Assembly: GCA_021154325.1 (NCBI GenBank)
Contig: JAJKIR010000105.1
Coordinates: forward strand, 1-33,693
Reading direction: 5' to 3'
DNA: 33,693 nt
DNA from: Gemmatimonas sp.
Lineage (GTDB): Bacteria > Gemmatimonadota > Gemmatimonadetes > Gemmatimonadales > Gemmatimonadaceae
Shown here in pieces: positions 7,363 to 16,228 of the stretch. The notes under the pieces are model-generated. The model was not told the origin of the DNA. It was given only the letters and a program-made list of their open reading frames with translations, and searched no databases. The stretch's first letter is position 1. Every line of letters begins with the position of its first letter. A program made the translations under genes and the position numbers.

Positions 7363-8225
7363 TGGCGAGGCCGTCGGCACTCAGTGTGGCGCCGTCGTGT
7401 CGCGCGTTGCTCAGCGCGACAGCCCTCCTTCTCGCCGCAACGCCGCTCCGCGCCCAGTCCGCCGTGAAGGCGCTGTCGCTCACCGAAGTCATCGACCTGC
7501 GGCAGCACGGCGTCTCGTCGCGTCAGATTCTCCGCAGCGCTCGCGAGTATTGCATCGCGTTCTCGGTGGATGACAGCGTGCGTCGTCAGCTCACGGTTGC
7601 TGGAGCCGACACGCTGCTCGTCGGCGGGTTGAGCAACGTCTGCTCGACCGTCAAGCCGCCGGAGAAGCCACCGCCGCCGCCGATCGTGGATGACGAGTTC
7701 GCAGTCTCGAGCACGTCACAGGGCTTCACCTGGGCGAATCCACGCTGCAAAGCGCGGTTCGAGAGCGAAGGCGTGCGAATGGAGGATGCCTCTGCCGACG
7801 CGTTGTGCATGGTCCGGTATCCATCCGGAGACATGCCCGCGGACGTGCGTCTCGATCTCGAGATCGCGCAGCTTGGACTCACGCAGCATGGCTCGGTCCT
7901 TCTCGGCTTCGGCCGGCAGGAGCGATCGGGGAATTACTACTCCGTGAGCGTGAGCGCGGATCGACAGGTGGAGTTGTGCTGGAACTCGGATCGGGCCTGC
8001 AGCTCGCTGTTCAAGGTCTCGTCCGTGGATGCCATCCAGACGGACGCGAACGCGACGAATCACGTCATCGTCGAGCTGCGCGGTCAGGAGATCTCGCTCC
8101 TCGTCAACGACAAGCGCGTTGGGGAGTTCAGCGCGGACGGGCCGATCGCCGGCAAGCTGATGGTCGGCGTCGGGCCGCAGACGAGTCTCGTCTTCGTCCG
8201 ACTGCGCGCGACACCGCTGCGTTAA
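7359..8225 (+). CDS. Secreted protein of unknown function coupled to the kinase-like gene
   Basis: The ATG at 7359 overlaps the upstream stop (ATGA), so I prefer it to the GTG at 7353. The product, about 288 residues, begins with a typical Sec signal: hydrophobic LLSATALLLAATPL, then AQ|S. An approximately 60-residue helical segment follows (TEVIDLRQHGVSSRQIL, then VRRQLTVAGADTLLVGGL). After it comes a proline-rich hinge with a run of prolines, then a C-terminal beta-rich domain of about 180 residues. That domain's alternation and WNSDR/GQEISLLVNDKRVGEF pattern recall LamG/concanavalin-like jelly rolls (the segment for buoyant ligand-binding strands), but I cannot name a family. Four cysteines in the mature part could form disulfides. 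Translational coupling suggests it acts with the extracytoplasmic part of the kinase-like protein. Its TAA stop overlaps the stop of the convergent helicase. Confidence 0.8.
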   Translation: MMARPSALSVAPSCRALLSATALLLAATPLRAQSAVKALSLTEVIDLRQHGVSSRQILRSAREYCIAFSVDDSVRRQLTVAGADTLLVGGLSNVCSTVKPPEKPPPPPIVDDEFAVSSTSQGFTWANPRCKARFESEGVRMEDASADALCMVRYPSGDMPADVRLDLEIAQLGLTQHGSVLLGFGRQERSGNYYSVSVSADRQVELCWNSDRACSSLFKVSSVDAIQTDANATNHVIVELRGQEISLLVNDKRVGEFSADGPIAGKLMVGVGPQTSLVFVRLRATPLR

Positions 8226-10450
8226 TCCGCGCCGCCACGACGTAGCACGATGACGGCGAGCGGCGCGGGCTCGCCCGCGTCATCGCTCGGTTTCTGTCGC
8301 CTCTCCGACAATGCGGCAAGCTCATCGAGCGCGCGCGCGTCGAATCGCGGGGCGTTCGCCAAGGCGGCCAGTGCACGCTCGGCGCCCGCACCTAACGAGC
8401 GGGCGAGCGTGCGTCGTGCTGCCGATGCGACTGGAGCGAGGGAGGCGCGTTCGTGTCGCGGCGCCGCGGCGACGAGCTCCGTGATCCGCTGGGCGAGTCG
8501 CGCCCGGCACCGCGCGCCGGCTCGGCTACTGAGCGTCAGCTGTCGTCTCGCTGTCCAGTGGACGGTCCATGAGCGCACGGCCGCCATCGTTTGCGCGATC
8601 TCGAACTCGTCCGGAAGAATGGCTGGACCGTCGCACCATGCAAGCACGCGCGCGGCGACGCCAGCATCGAGCGAGAGGCCCATGGAGCCAGTGGACGCGA
8701 GGAGCAGGCGCTCCTCACCAGCGGCAAGGAGGATGAGCAGGCCGTCCTCCGGCGCGACGACACCGGCGACAAGGGCCGATACTTCCGTTGTCGGCTCGGC
8801 GCCGCGGTCTCGCCGCCAACGTTCGAGAATGGTGAGCGCATCGCTCGTGAGCTCCGGCGGCGCGAGCGGCGCGACGGCAGGCGCGGCGTCGAGCGATGTC
8901 GAATCCAGGCCGACGATCGTAGCGGCGAGACGCAGCTTGGCGCGGAGGCGCGCCTCAACCCGGAGCACGCGCTCGGAGCGAGCGGGCGGTGCGATGGTGT
9001 AGACGTGAACTTCGTCGTGCGGGGAGCCGAGCCTCCGCACGCGACCGACGCGCTGCTCCAGCCGCGCGGGATTCCACGGCAGGTCGAGGTGAACCACGAC
9101 CGACGCGTTCTGGAGGTCGAGTCCCTCGCTCAGAACGTCGGTCGTCACGAGAAGCGAGATGCGCTCGCACGTTCGAGATGGCGGCTGACCCACGTGGGGA
9201 GTGAATTGCGCCAGCACCTCACGTCGGCTGATGCGACCTCCAGCGACGCGGCCGCCGCGTCCCGTCAGCTCGGCGACGCCGCCGCGGCGGGGCATGAGCA
9301 AACGAGCAATCGCATGCACGGTCTCGGCGTACTGGCTGAACGCGATGACGCGCGTGTCGGGATGCGCGCGACAGATCTCGCCGACCGCCACCGCTCGGCA
9401 TTCGTCTGGATCGCGGCGAGCGCGCACCCGCGAGAGAATCAGGCGAAGCCCACCGGTGTGTTGGCGAAGGGCGGTGAGGAGGGATGAGAGATCCGCCCCG
9501 GTATCTCTGCCTAACGGGGAGAGCAGCTCGGGAAGGGCGAGCTGAAGGGTGTCGTCCCCGAACGACCACGCCATGAGCTCCTCGCGCGACGGCCAACGTC
9601 CCGCCTCGAGCGACGTAGTCAGGGCGAGTGCCTTCGCCAGACGCTTGCGGAGCCCGCTGAGGAGTGCGGCTCGACTCGACGACCACTGACGAAGCAGCGT
9701 GTAGGACACGAGGGCGGCTGCCTCTCCTTCGTCGCGTCCGAGCACCGGCGGCGGCAGCGCGAGCAGCTCGTCGAGTAGATCGTCGTCGATTGGAAGATCG
9801 ACGCGGCGCGGTCCAATCACGGACGGAAGCTTCAGTCCCGCGTCCGCGACGCGCCGTCTGACGACGAAACGCGCCAACTCCTCGTCGCTCGCCGCGGCTG
9901 CCGCGTCACCGAGGAAGAGCGCGAGCTCCGCGACGAGATCGTCGCGACGATTCTGGAGCGGCGTCGCGCTCAGCAGAAGAACGCGCGATCGATCACAGAC
10001 GGCGGCCAGGATGGCGTACCGCTTCGTACGCGGATTCCGGAAGTGGTGCGCCTCGTCGACGATGACGAGCTCCGGATTGACAAGCGGCGGCGCGCAGCCG
10101 CGACTCAGCTTCTCGGCAGAGATGAACGATGCTTCGATGCCCGCTCGTGTGGCGGAATTCTGCCAGGCAGCGGCGAGTGCCGCGGGCGCCACAATGAGCA
10201 GACGCTCAACTGCCGCGCCCACCGCGAGTGCGACGAAGGTCTTGCCGAGACCTGTGGCGTCGGCGAGCATGGCGCCGCCGGCGAGTCGGAGCAGCTGGCG
10301 GATGCGGGCGACGGCCCGCCGCTGGTGCGGGTACAAGGTGAGATCCCCGAGCTTCGCCGACGGCAGCTCCGCAGCGAGGAGTTCGCTGGCGACCCGCGCG
10401 CGAGTGGAATCGAGCAGCGCGGCCGGCCCGCTCTGGACCGTCGTCGTCAT
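8222..10450 (-). CDS. SNF2/DEAD-type helicase, partner of the adjacent DNA methyltransferase
   Basis: This is a 742-residue superfamily 2 ATPase predicted to translocate on duplex DNA. The N-terminal RecA lobe has LYPHQRRAV (about 39-47), Walker A DATGLGKT (64-71), DEAH (132-135) with the SNF2-like continuation HHFRNPRTKRY, and motif III SATPLQNR (161-168). The second lobe has IAFSQYAETV, then TTDVLSEGLDLQNA and LPWNPARLEQRVGRVRRLG (motifs V and VI), which are classic for SNF2/RapA-like enzymes. The remaining roughly 200 residues show no nuclease motif I recognise. The ATG overlaps the methyltransferase stop (ATGA on the minus strand), so the two are made together. Its stop shares TTAA at 8222-8225 with the convergent gene. 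It could be a DNA remodeller in a restriction-like defence pair. RapA-type transcription recycling is less likely given the partner. Confidence 0.9.
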   Translation of the reverse strand: MTTTVQSGPAALLDSTRARVASELLAAELPSAKLGDLTLYPHQRRAVARIRQLLRLAGGAMLADATGLGKTFVALAVGAAVERLLIVAPAALAAAWQNSATRAGIEASFISAEKLSRGCAPPLVNPELVIVDEAHHFRNPRTKRYAILAAVCDRSRVLLLSATPLQNRRDDLVAELALFLGDAAAAASDEELARFVVRRRVADAGLKLPSVIGPRRVDLPIDDDLLDELLALPPPVLGRDEGEAAALVSYTLLRQWSSSRAALLSGLRKRLAKALALTTSLEAGRWPSREELMAWSFGDDTLQLALPELLSPLGRDTGADLSSLLTALRQHTGGLRLILSRVRARRDPDECRAVAVGEICRAHPDTRVIAFSQYAETVHAIARLLMPRRGGVAELTGRGGRVAGGRISRREVLAQFTPHVGQPPSRTCERISLLVTTDVLSEGLDLQNASVVVHLDLPWNPARLEQRVGRVRRLGSPHDEVHVYTIAPPARSERVLRVEARLRAKLRLAATIVGLDSTSLDAAPAVAPLAPPELTSDALTILERWRRDRGAEPTTEVSALVAGVVAPEDGLLILLAAGEERLLLASTGSMGLSLDAGVAARVLAWCDGPAILPDEFEIAQTMAAVRSWTVHWTARRQLTLSSRAGARCRARLAQRITELVAAAPRHERASLAPVASAARRTLARSLGAGAERALAALANAPRFDARALDELAALSERRQKPSDDAGEPAPLAVIVLRRGGAD

Positions 10451-13400
10451 GACGAGAGCCAGGCGAGCAGCGGCGCCACCTCGTCATGGCTGACGCCATA
10501 CGCTGCGAGCGTCTCGTGGAGGAGCATGTCGCGGAGCTCACCGCCGGCGGATGTTCCGCGCAATGCGGCATCGGCGATGGGCGCGAGGATCGAGCGCGCG
10601 CGTGCCCAGTCTGAGGGCAGCGGGAGGAGCGCCATCGTCCAGCCGAGAAAGCGCCGATACCCGCCGCGCGCCGGCTCCGCGAGTGCCGCCAGCCACGCTT
10701 CGGCTATCGGCGAGTTCAGAATCGCCGCGAGCGTCCGAGCGTCGATGTCGTCCGCGCAGATGGCAACGTAGCAGCTGTTGAGCGGCACCGTCGGATCGCC
10801 GCGTTCGAGAATCGTCGCGCGTGGCGCGCGTCCGAGGTCGGCCCAGAGAACTCGAGGCCGATCGCTTCGTGCGGCGTCGGTGCGGAAGAGCGACCACCAC
10901 CGATCGGTGCGGCTGTCGGCGCGCGCGTTGAGCTGGCGGCGCCACGGCGTGAGCCAGCGTGCAGCGGATGGTGGAAGTCGGTCCAGCGGCATGCCTCGGA
11001 GATTATGAGTCCAGACGACGTATTCGTTCGCTCGGTCCATGCACCACGGCTGGATGCTTTCGCCGCGCACGACCGGCCGCAGGAGCGTCGTCTCCAGTCG
11101 GCCGCGACGACCGTTGGCTGCGGTCACCTCGGTGACGTCGCCCGCCACCAGCGAGCCGAGCCTAACGAGAAAGGCGAGATTGAATCCCGTCTTCACGCCG
11201 AGTCGCGGCCGGCCGACGGCGCACTCGGCGAAAGGGACGCCCACCGCACGCAATCGATCGAAGGCCTGTCGCACATCGGGCGGCAGGATCAGCCAGGGAC
11301 TGCCCGGCGTGTCATCGAACGCCAGCTGACGACGCGGCAGACGCCAGCGCAGCGCTCCACACCCGCGATGATACGCCGCGGCCACGATCTCACCCGGATG
11401 ATCGTCTGCCGCACCGTTCCACCGCTCGGCGACGATCAGTGACGGATAGACCGCGGCATCGAATGTCGCCGGCGCTTCCGCGAGATCCTCCAGAATTGCG
11501 ATGCGTGTCTCCTCTCCGATCAGGCGCCTAACGCCGCCGCCCGCGAGCGAGCACCAGAGCTTGGCCGGAACGAGGAACGAGAGCACCGCGCCTGGGCGCA
11601 ATAGCCGGACTCCGCGCTCGATGAAGAGCGCGGCGAGATCGACCTGAGTCGCGAAGCCGACACCTGCGTGTGCCTGTTCCGCGCCGCTCTGCCACGCCCC
11701 GGAGCGAAAGACGCGATAGCGCTCTCGAAGGAGCTCCCGCTCGCGCGCAGGAATGCGATGGAGGCGGACCCACGGCGGATTGCCGAGGACGACGTCGAAC
11801 CCGCCGCGCGCCCGCACATCGGCGAAGTGCACGACGAACGAGAACGGGAGCGCGCCGCCCGCCGCGAGTCGCCGCTGCTCGGACCGCAGCGTGGCGGCGC
11901 GGATGCGCAACATGCGCGCGTGCAATCGCGTTTCGGTCGACGCATGCCTCCGATCGCCAAAGAGGTCGCGCGACCGCAGCGCGACGAGGAGATCGCGACG
12001 CTGAGCGGCAAGCGCGGCGAGCTCGCGATCGATGGCGTCGAGGGCGAGCCGGCGCTCTTCCCGATCGAGCAGCCTGACGAGCGTCTCTTTTCGCCGTCCC
12101 GTTGCCCGCGCGTATCGCTCCCGAAGTCGCCGGAGTGCCACGGCGCGCTTCGGCAGCGGAGGAAGATCGACATCGGCCGCGAGCGAATCGCCCACGCGAA
12201 TGTTGTGATCCAGATTGGGGAGCGGCTCGACACACAACGGATCCGCGACGTCGGACTCGATGACCACGGAGAGCCAGAGGCGCAGCTCGCAGAGCCAGAC
12301 AGCTGTTGGATTCTTGTCGACGCCGAAGATCGATTGCGTCAACACGTCGCGCCGAATGTCAGCGACGGCGCGCTCGTCGCCCGCGGCGCGGCGCAGCGCG
12401 GCGAGCTGCTCCAGCGCGTAGACCAGAAATGCGCCCGAGCCACACGCGGGATCGAGAATCGTGATCTCTTCGAGTCGCTGGCGCTGTGCTTCGCGCCCGG
12501 TCTCTGTCGTCTCCGCAAGGCTCCGCGATACGCAGGTGTTCGGCGATAACGTGAGCACCCGGCCGAGCGCGGCGTCGGTGACGCGTGCGACGAGCGCGTG
12601 CGGCGTGTAGAAGGATCCGCTCCCCTTCCGATCGCCGCTCGCCATCAATGACTCGAATGCCTTGCCGAGCATCTCCGGATCCACGGCCAACTCGGCCCAA
12701 TCGGTTCCTTCCTCTCGCGCGGTAAATCGATAGCGGGCGAAGAGGTCGCCGAAGAGCCGTCCGATCTCCTCGTCGGGGAAATGGGCGCCGCGCAGGCGAC
12801 GCTCGTTAGGCGTTCGCGCGAAGAGTCCGCCATTGAGAAAGGGGATGCGCCCAAGGGCGCGAGCGGCCGGCGCCCGGCGCGCGGACGGCGTGTTCAGCGT
12901 GCCGAAGAAGAGGGGCGAAAGCACGCGGCGGTGAAAGCCGCCACCGGTCGTCATGCAGGCGTCGAAGGCGCGATTGAGATACGCCCGATCGCCATCGAGC
13001 CACCCCTTTGCCTCGAGAAAGCAGAGGAAGAGCAGGCGAGAGCTGTAGAGGAGTGCGAGATCCCGGCGTTCTTCTCGTGTTCCACGATCGAGCGCGGCGG
13101 CGAGCGATTCGACGCGAAGCTCGAGGGAGCGATAAAAGCGGCGGGTGAGCGCTTCGCGTCCCAGGATCTCGACCCAGCGCTGATGCGTGAGGACGTCGGC
13201 ATCGGCGCGAGGATCAGCGGCGGCGGCGAGCGTCGCGAGCGTTTCCGCATCGCTGTCCACGATTCGATCACGTTGCGCGACGAGCGCGGCGACGCGCGGG
13301 GGGCGGCGGTCGGCACTCCAGGCGGCGATCGCGACGGACGACGAATCCGGCTGCGTGGCGAGGACGATCCAGAGCACGTGCGGCGTGTGCTGCGCCAACC

Positions 13401-13650
13401 GATGCGCCGCGCGGCGCAATTGGTCGGCGAGGGGCGCGCGTCCATCGAGCTCGAGGAGTAGCGCGCGGAGCGCGCCGGGACCTCCTGCGATCCGTGCCTG
13501 CCTGGCAGGGTCGAGGCCAATCTCGTGCAGGAGCGCGTCGTCCAGCGGCACGGGCGGCGCCGCGCACCTCATCGCGGCGGCGATCGGCGTCAAACTGTCG
13601 AGGGTGGCGGCATCAGCGAGAAGTCGCGCCGCGGCGCGGAGGGTACGCAC
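10447..13650 (-). CDS. Eco57I/PglX-like N6-adenine DNA methyltransferase
   Basis: This is a 1067-residue class I adenine methyltransferase. Key segments are GSGSFYTP (343-350, motif X), LDPACGSGAF (399-408, motif I, AdoMet binding), FGVDKNPTAVWL (442-453) and the catalytic NPPW (624-627, motif IV). Ahead of these, residues about 170-350 contain the YSSRLLFLCFLEAKGWL and PFLNGGLF stretches seen in large type IIG, PglX and DISARM methylases. A charged helical insert at 500-600 separates motifs I and IV. The last 400 residues should be the target-recognition domain. The N-terminal 150 residues include a beta-rich stretch (VLWIVLATQPDSSSVAIAAW), but I see no PD-(D/E)XK triad, so nuclease activity is unsupported. 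It starts with GTG, without a clear Shine-Dalgarno; the ATG at residue 27 is an alternative. It is followed directly by the helicase. Confidence 0.9.
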   Translation of the reverse strand: MRTLRAAARLLADAATLDSLTPIAAAMRCAAPPVPLDDALLHEIGLDPARQARIAGGPGALRALLLELDGRAPLADQLRRAAHRLAQHTPHVLWIVLATQPDSSSVAIAAWSADRRPPRVAALVAQRDRIVDSDAETLATLAAAADPRADADVLTHQRWVEILGREALTRRFYRSLELRVESLAAALDRGTREERRDLALLYSSRLLFLCFLEAKGWLDGDRAYLNRAFDACMTTGGGFHRRVLSPLFFGTLNTPSARRAPAARALGRIPFLNGGLFARTPNERRLRGAHFPDEEIGRLFGDLFARYRFTAREEGTDWAELAVDPEMLGKAFESLMASGDRKGSGSFYTPHALVARVTDAALGRVLTLSPNTCVSRSLAETTETGREAQRQRLEEITILDPACGSGAFLVYALEQLAALRRAAGDERAVADIRRDVLTQSIFGVDKNPTAVWLCELRLWLSVVIESDVADPLCVEPLPNLDHNIRVGDSLAADVDLPPLPKRAVALRRLRERYARATGRRKETLVRLLDREERRLALDAIDRELAALAAQRRDLLVALRSRDLFGDRRHASTETRLHARMLRIRAATLRSEQRRLAAGGALPFSFVVHFADVRARGGFDVVLGNPPWVRLHRIPARERELLRERYRVFRSGAWQSGAEQAHAGVGFATQVDLAALFIERGVRLLRPGAVLSFLVPAKLWCSLAGGGVRRLIGEETRIAILEDLAEAPATFDAAVYPSLIVAERWNGAADDHPGEIVAAAYHRGCGALRWRLPRRQLAFDDTPGSPWLILPPDVRQAFDRLRAVGVPFAECAVGRPRLGVKTGFNLAFLVRLGSLVAGDVTEVTAANGRRGRLETTLLRPVVRGESIQPWCMDRANEYVVWTHNLRGMPLDRLPPSAARWLTPWRRQLNARADSRTDRWWSLFRTDAARSDRPRVLWADLGRAPRATILERGDPTVPLNSCYVAICADDIDARTLAAILNSPIAEAWLAALAEPARGGYRRFLGWTMALLPLPSDWARARSILAPIADAALRGTSAGGELRDMLLHETLAAYGVSHDEVAPLLAWLSS

Positions 13651-13743
13651 GCGGGCACGATGCCGACGTGCGCCGAGGATACCGGGATCGTGTCGTTGCG
13701 AGGCGCGGCGGAATCACGCCTTCGGGGCAAACCAACGCCCAGC

Positions 13744-14901
13744 CTAACGAGCGAGATATTCTCGCCCTTTCCATCCCACGCGTCGCCCACGACCCACCGC
13801 CCGCCCGATGATGTACAGCAGCATCGCCGCACCCAGCGGGGCAAGGAGCGAATACCAGATCCGCTGCCGGAAGCCACGATAGATCAGCGCCCACCAGACC
13901 ACGTTGGCCGCCGAGCTGACTGCTGACCAGAGGAGCCAACCGTTACCGAGCAGGCCCGCGAGCGCCAGCAGCAGAACGATGACCGGTGCGAGCGTCATCA
14001 GCGGGAGGAGCGGCAGAACGAACGGGAAGAGGACGCGCCCAATACCGCCGCCCGGCATCGCGTGAATGCCACCGGCGAAGATGTTCTTCCCCCAACCCGC
14101 GATCAGCTCCGATAGCGACGCGTACATGTGCGTCGACAGCTGCTCTTCACCACGCACGAGTCGGACGCCGAGGCCGGCGCGATGGAAACGCTGCGCGAGC
14201 GCGAGGTCCTCGGCAACCTTGTCGCGCACCGATGCATGACCGCCGACCGCATCGTACGCCGTGCGTCGCGCGAGCAGAAACTGGCCGTTGGCGATTACGT
14301 CCTCCGCACGCCGGGCGCGACTCACGCTCTCCGTGCCGCCGTAGCGAACGAGGAGCATCCAGAATACCTGCGGCTGCAGCAGGCGCTCCCAGAAGCTGTG
14401 CGTCTCCTGGTGCCCAGCGACGGTGAGCAGGCCCACGTCGTCCGCGAGGAGCGCGTTGACCGCGCGTGGCAGAAGATCGGGCGCGTGCTCCGTGTCGGCG
14501 TCGGTGAAGAGCAGCAGATCCCCGTGCGCCACACTGACGCCGGTCGCGCACGCCCACTGCTTGCCGAACCAGCCGTTAGGCAGCGGCGGATTCGAGATAA
14601 CCTGAAGCCGCTCATCGCGGCCGGCGGCGTCGCGCGCAAGAGTCGCGGTATCGTCATCAGAGTGGTCGTCGACGACGATCAGCTGCAGCGAGGGATAGCG
14701 AGTTGCCAGGATCGACCGAACGCAGCGACCGATGTTGCGCGCTTCGTTTCGCGCTGGAACGATGACGGATACCTGCGGCGCCGCTGGCGGCGCGATTCCG
14801 GATTCGTGGTCGAGTGAGCGCGAGCGACGAACGCGCAGCATCGCCAATGGAGGAAGCACGACCCACGGCGCGGCGGCAACCAGCGCCCATGCGAACGACA
14901 T
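13744..14901 (-). CDS. Family 2 glycosyltransferase, membrane-bound
   Basis: This is a 385-residue GT-A enzyme that would transfer a sugar from a nucleotide donor to a lipid or carotenoid-like acceptor at the inner membrane. One N-terminal TM helix (about 4-23) precedes the catalytic domain, which opens with VSVIVPARNEARNIGRCV (44-61). The first acidic pair is VVDDHSDDDT, the DXD motif is TDAD (133-136), and the acceptor-side motif is EDLALAQRF (231-239). GWFGKQWACATG (110-121) is typical of HpnB/CrtQ-like GT2 enzymes. Three or four C-terminal TM helices lie at about 289-370. The start at 14901 shares one base with the upstream symporter stop (TGATG), and the in-frame extension beyond it is a shadow of that gene. 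The stop codon lies inside a window-wide motif copy (13742-13749). The acceptor is unknown. Confidence 0.88.
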   Translation of the reverse strand: MSFAWALVAAAPWVVLPPLAMLRVRRSRSLDHESGIAPPAAPQVSVIVPARNEARNIGRCVRSILATRYPSLQLIVVDDHSDDDTATLARDAAGRDERLQVISNPPLPNGWFGKQWACATGVSVAHGDLLLFTDADTEHAPDLLPRAVNALLADDVGLLTVAGHQETHSFWERLLQPQVFWMLLVRYGGTESVSRARRAEDVIANGQFLLARRTAYDAVGGHASVRDKVAEDLALAQRFHRAGLGVRLVRGEEQLSTHMYASLSELIAGWGKNIFAGGIHAMPGGGIGRVLFPFVLPLLPLMTLAPVIVLLLALAGLLGNGWLLWSAVSSAANVVWWALIYRGFRQRIWYSLLAPLGAAMLLYIIGRAVGRGRRVGWKGREYLAR

Positions 14902-16136
14902 CAGCCGCGCCGGCGCTCCGCGATCACAGCCGCCGCCATCTGTCCCGTCACGTTGGCCGTCGTCCGAAACGCATCCGGAATCGTGTCGACGCCAAGGAGG
15001 ACGCCGATGCCCTCCGCCGGTAGACCGACGCTCGCGAGCACGGGCACCATGGCGATAATCGATCCGCCGGGAATGCCGGGGATGCTGAAGCTGGTGAGCA
15101 CCGCGGTCGCCGCGGCAGTTACGACTTGCGCGGTGGTGAGGTCGGCACCGTACAGGCGTGCGATGAAGACCGCGCCCACAGTGAGGCCCATTGCCGCGCC
15201 GACGCGAAAGAGCGCCGATGCAAGCGGGAGCAGAAAGCCACTCGACTCGGCGGTCATCCCGAGCTTGCGCTGTGCGCCCTCGATGAGGGCGGGAAGGGCG
15301 GCGAGCGAGGTACGGGACGAGAACGCGACTGCCTGCGCCGGAAAGACGGCGCGCGCGAAGCGTTCGATCGGCACATGTCCGAAGATTGCCGCCGCGGGGT
15401 AGAGCACGAGGAGCGCGAACACCGTCGTCGCGACGGCGATGAGCGCGACATACGCTGCCAACGCCCCGATCGCGACGGCGCCGAGCCGTGCCACCAGGGG
15501 CAGCGAAAGCGCGAACACGCCTAACGGTGCAAGGACGAGGATCCATCGAACGAGGCGGAGCATCGCTTCACCGACACCGCGAAAGAACCGCACGACGGGT
15601 TCGCGCTGGTCCACGTCTATCGAAAGGAGCGCGAGGCCGAACAGAACGGCAAATACGATCAGGGGGAGCATCGCTCCATCGGCAGCGGCACGGATGGGAT
15701 TGGCGGGAACGAGATCGGTGAACCATCTCGTTAGGCTCGCCTGCGCCGGATCGACGCCACCAGCGACGCTCGAGGCGCGGGCGCGCAAGGCGGCGATGGC
15801 GCCCGGATCGATGCGGAGCCGTGAGAACGCGATCGGGGCGAGGATGGCGCCAACGGACCCCGAGAGGCAGAGGAACAGGAACGCGACGACGAGCGCGCGG
15901 GTTCCCATCCGCGCGATGCGGCTCGCGTCGGCGCCCGCGATCCCGACGACGACGAGCGACACAACGAGCGGAATCACCGTCATGCGGATGGCGTTGACGA
16001 AGATCGTGCCAAATGGCTCGACGTACGCGACGACTCGCTCACTCGTTGCCGCGTTCGCGCGGCTGAGCAAGAGACCGAAAGTCAGCCCGGCTACGAGCGC
16101 GAGGAGGACGCGCGTACTGAGCGAGAGGCGCGACAC
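14901..16136 (-). CDS. DAACS-family dicarboxylate/amino acid:cation symporter
   Basis: This 411-residue membrane carrier belongs to the GltP/DctA/GltPh family, which imports acidic amino acids or C4-dicarboxylates with Na+ or H+. The N-terminal scaffold helices include FVNAIRMTVIPLVVSLVVVG, a hallmark of the family. The HP1 loop is AFSSRTSLAALP, the TM7 region is GLTVGAVFIARLYG, and HP2 is SIPGIPGGSIIAM. The TM8 substrate site reads DTIPDAFRTTANVTGQ (384-399). The carboxylate-binding Arg (R391) and the Asp corresponding to GltPh D394 (D388) are kept, but the position equivalent to the Na+-coordinating Asp of GltPh is Gln (Q399). DctA proteins carry Asn there as I recall, so this may lean towards dicarboxylate or H+ coupling. 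It is first in a two-gene unit with the glycosyltransferase. Confidence 0.92.
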   Translation of the reverse strand: MSRLSLSTRVLLALVAGLTFGLLLSRANAATSERVVAYVEPFGTIFVNAIRMTVIPLVVSLVVVGIAGADASRIARMGTRALVVAFLFLCLSGSVGAILAPIAFSRLRIDPGAIAALRARASSVAGGVDPAQASLTRWFTDLVPANPIRAAADGAMLPLIVFAVLFGLALLSIDVDQREPVVRFFRGVGEAMLRLVRWILVLAPLGVFALSLPLVARLGAVAIGALAAYVALIAVATTVFALLVLYPAAAIFGHVPIERFARAVFPAQAVAFSSRTSLAALPALIEGAQRKLGMTAESSGFLLPLASALFRVGAAMGLTVGAVFIARLYGADLTTAQVVTAAATAVLTSFSIPGIPGGSIIAMVPVLASVGLPAEGIGVLLGVDTIPDAFRTTANVTGQMAAAVIAERRRG

Positions 16137-16183
16137 GCGCCAAAGCTACCCGGCACCGATGATCGAGCAAGGCAGAAAGACGA

Positions 16184-16210
16184 AGAGGGCGTCCACCGTG
16201 GACGCCCTCT
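16184..16210 (-). terminator. Perfect 27-bp palindrome, probable intrinsic terminator of the Ser/Gly-rich gene
   Basis: Thirteen-base arms (AGAGGGCGTCCAC and its complement) surround a single central base. On the minus strand the hairpin is followed by TCGTCTTTCTGCC, a moderately T-rich tail. It lies 18 bases past the stop of the 16229 gene and before the symporter start, where a terminator would insulate the two units. The tail is not a clean T tract, so efficiency is uncertain. Confidence 0.65.
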
Positions 16211-16228
16211 GGTCTACGCGAGCTGCAC

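Noticed and set aside
10447..13650. Type IIG fusion restriction enzyme
   Set aside because: The size fits, but I could not find a PD-(D/E)XK or other nuclease triad in the N-terminal part, so cleavage activity is not claimed.
14902..15546. Extended N-terminus of the glycosyltransferase frame
   Set aside because: It lies entirely inside the symporter gene in another frame and is Arg-rich. The enzyme starts at 14901 in a TGATG overlap.
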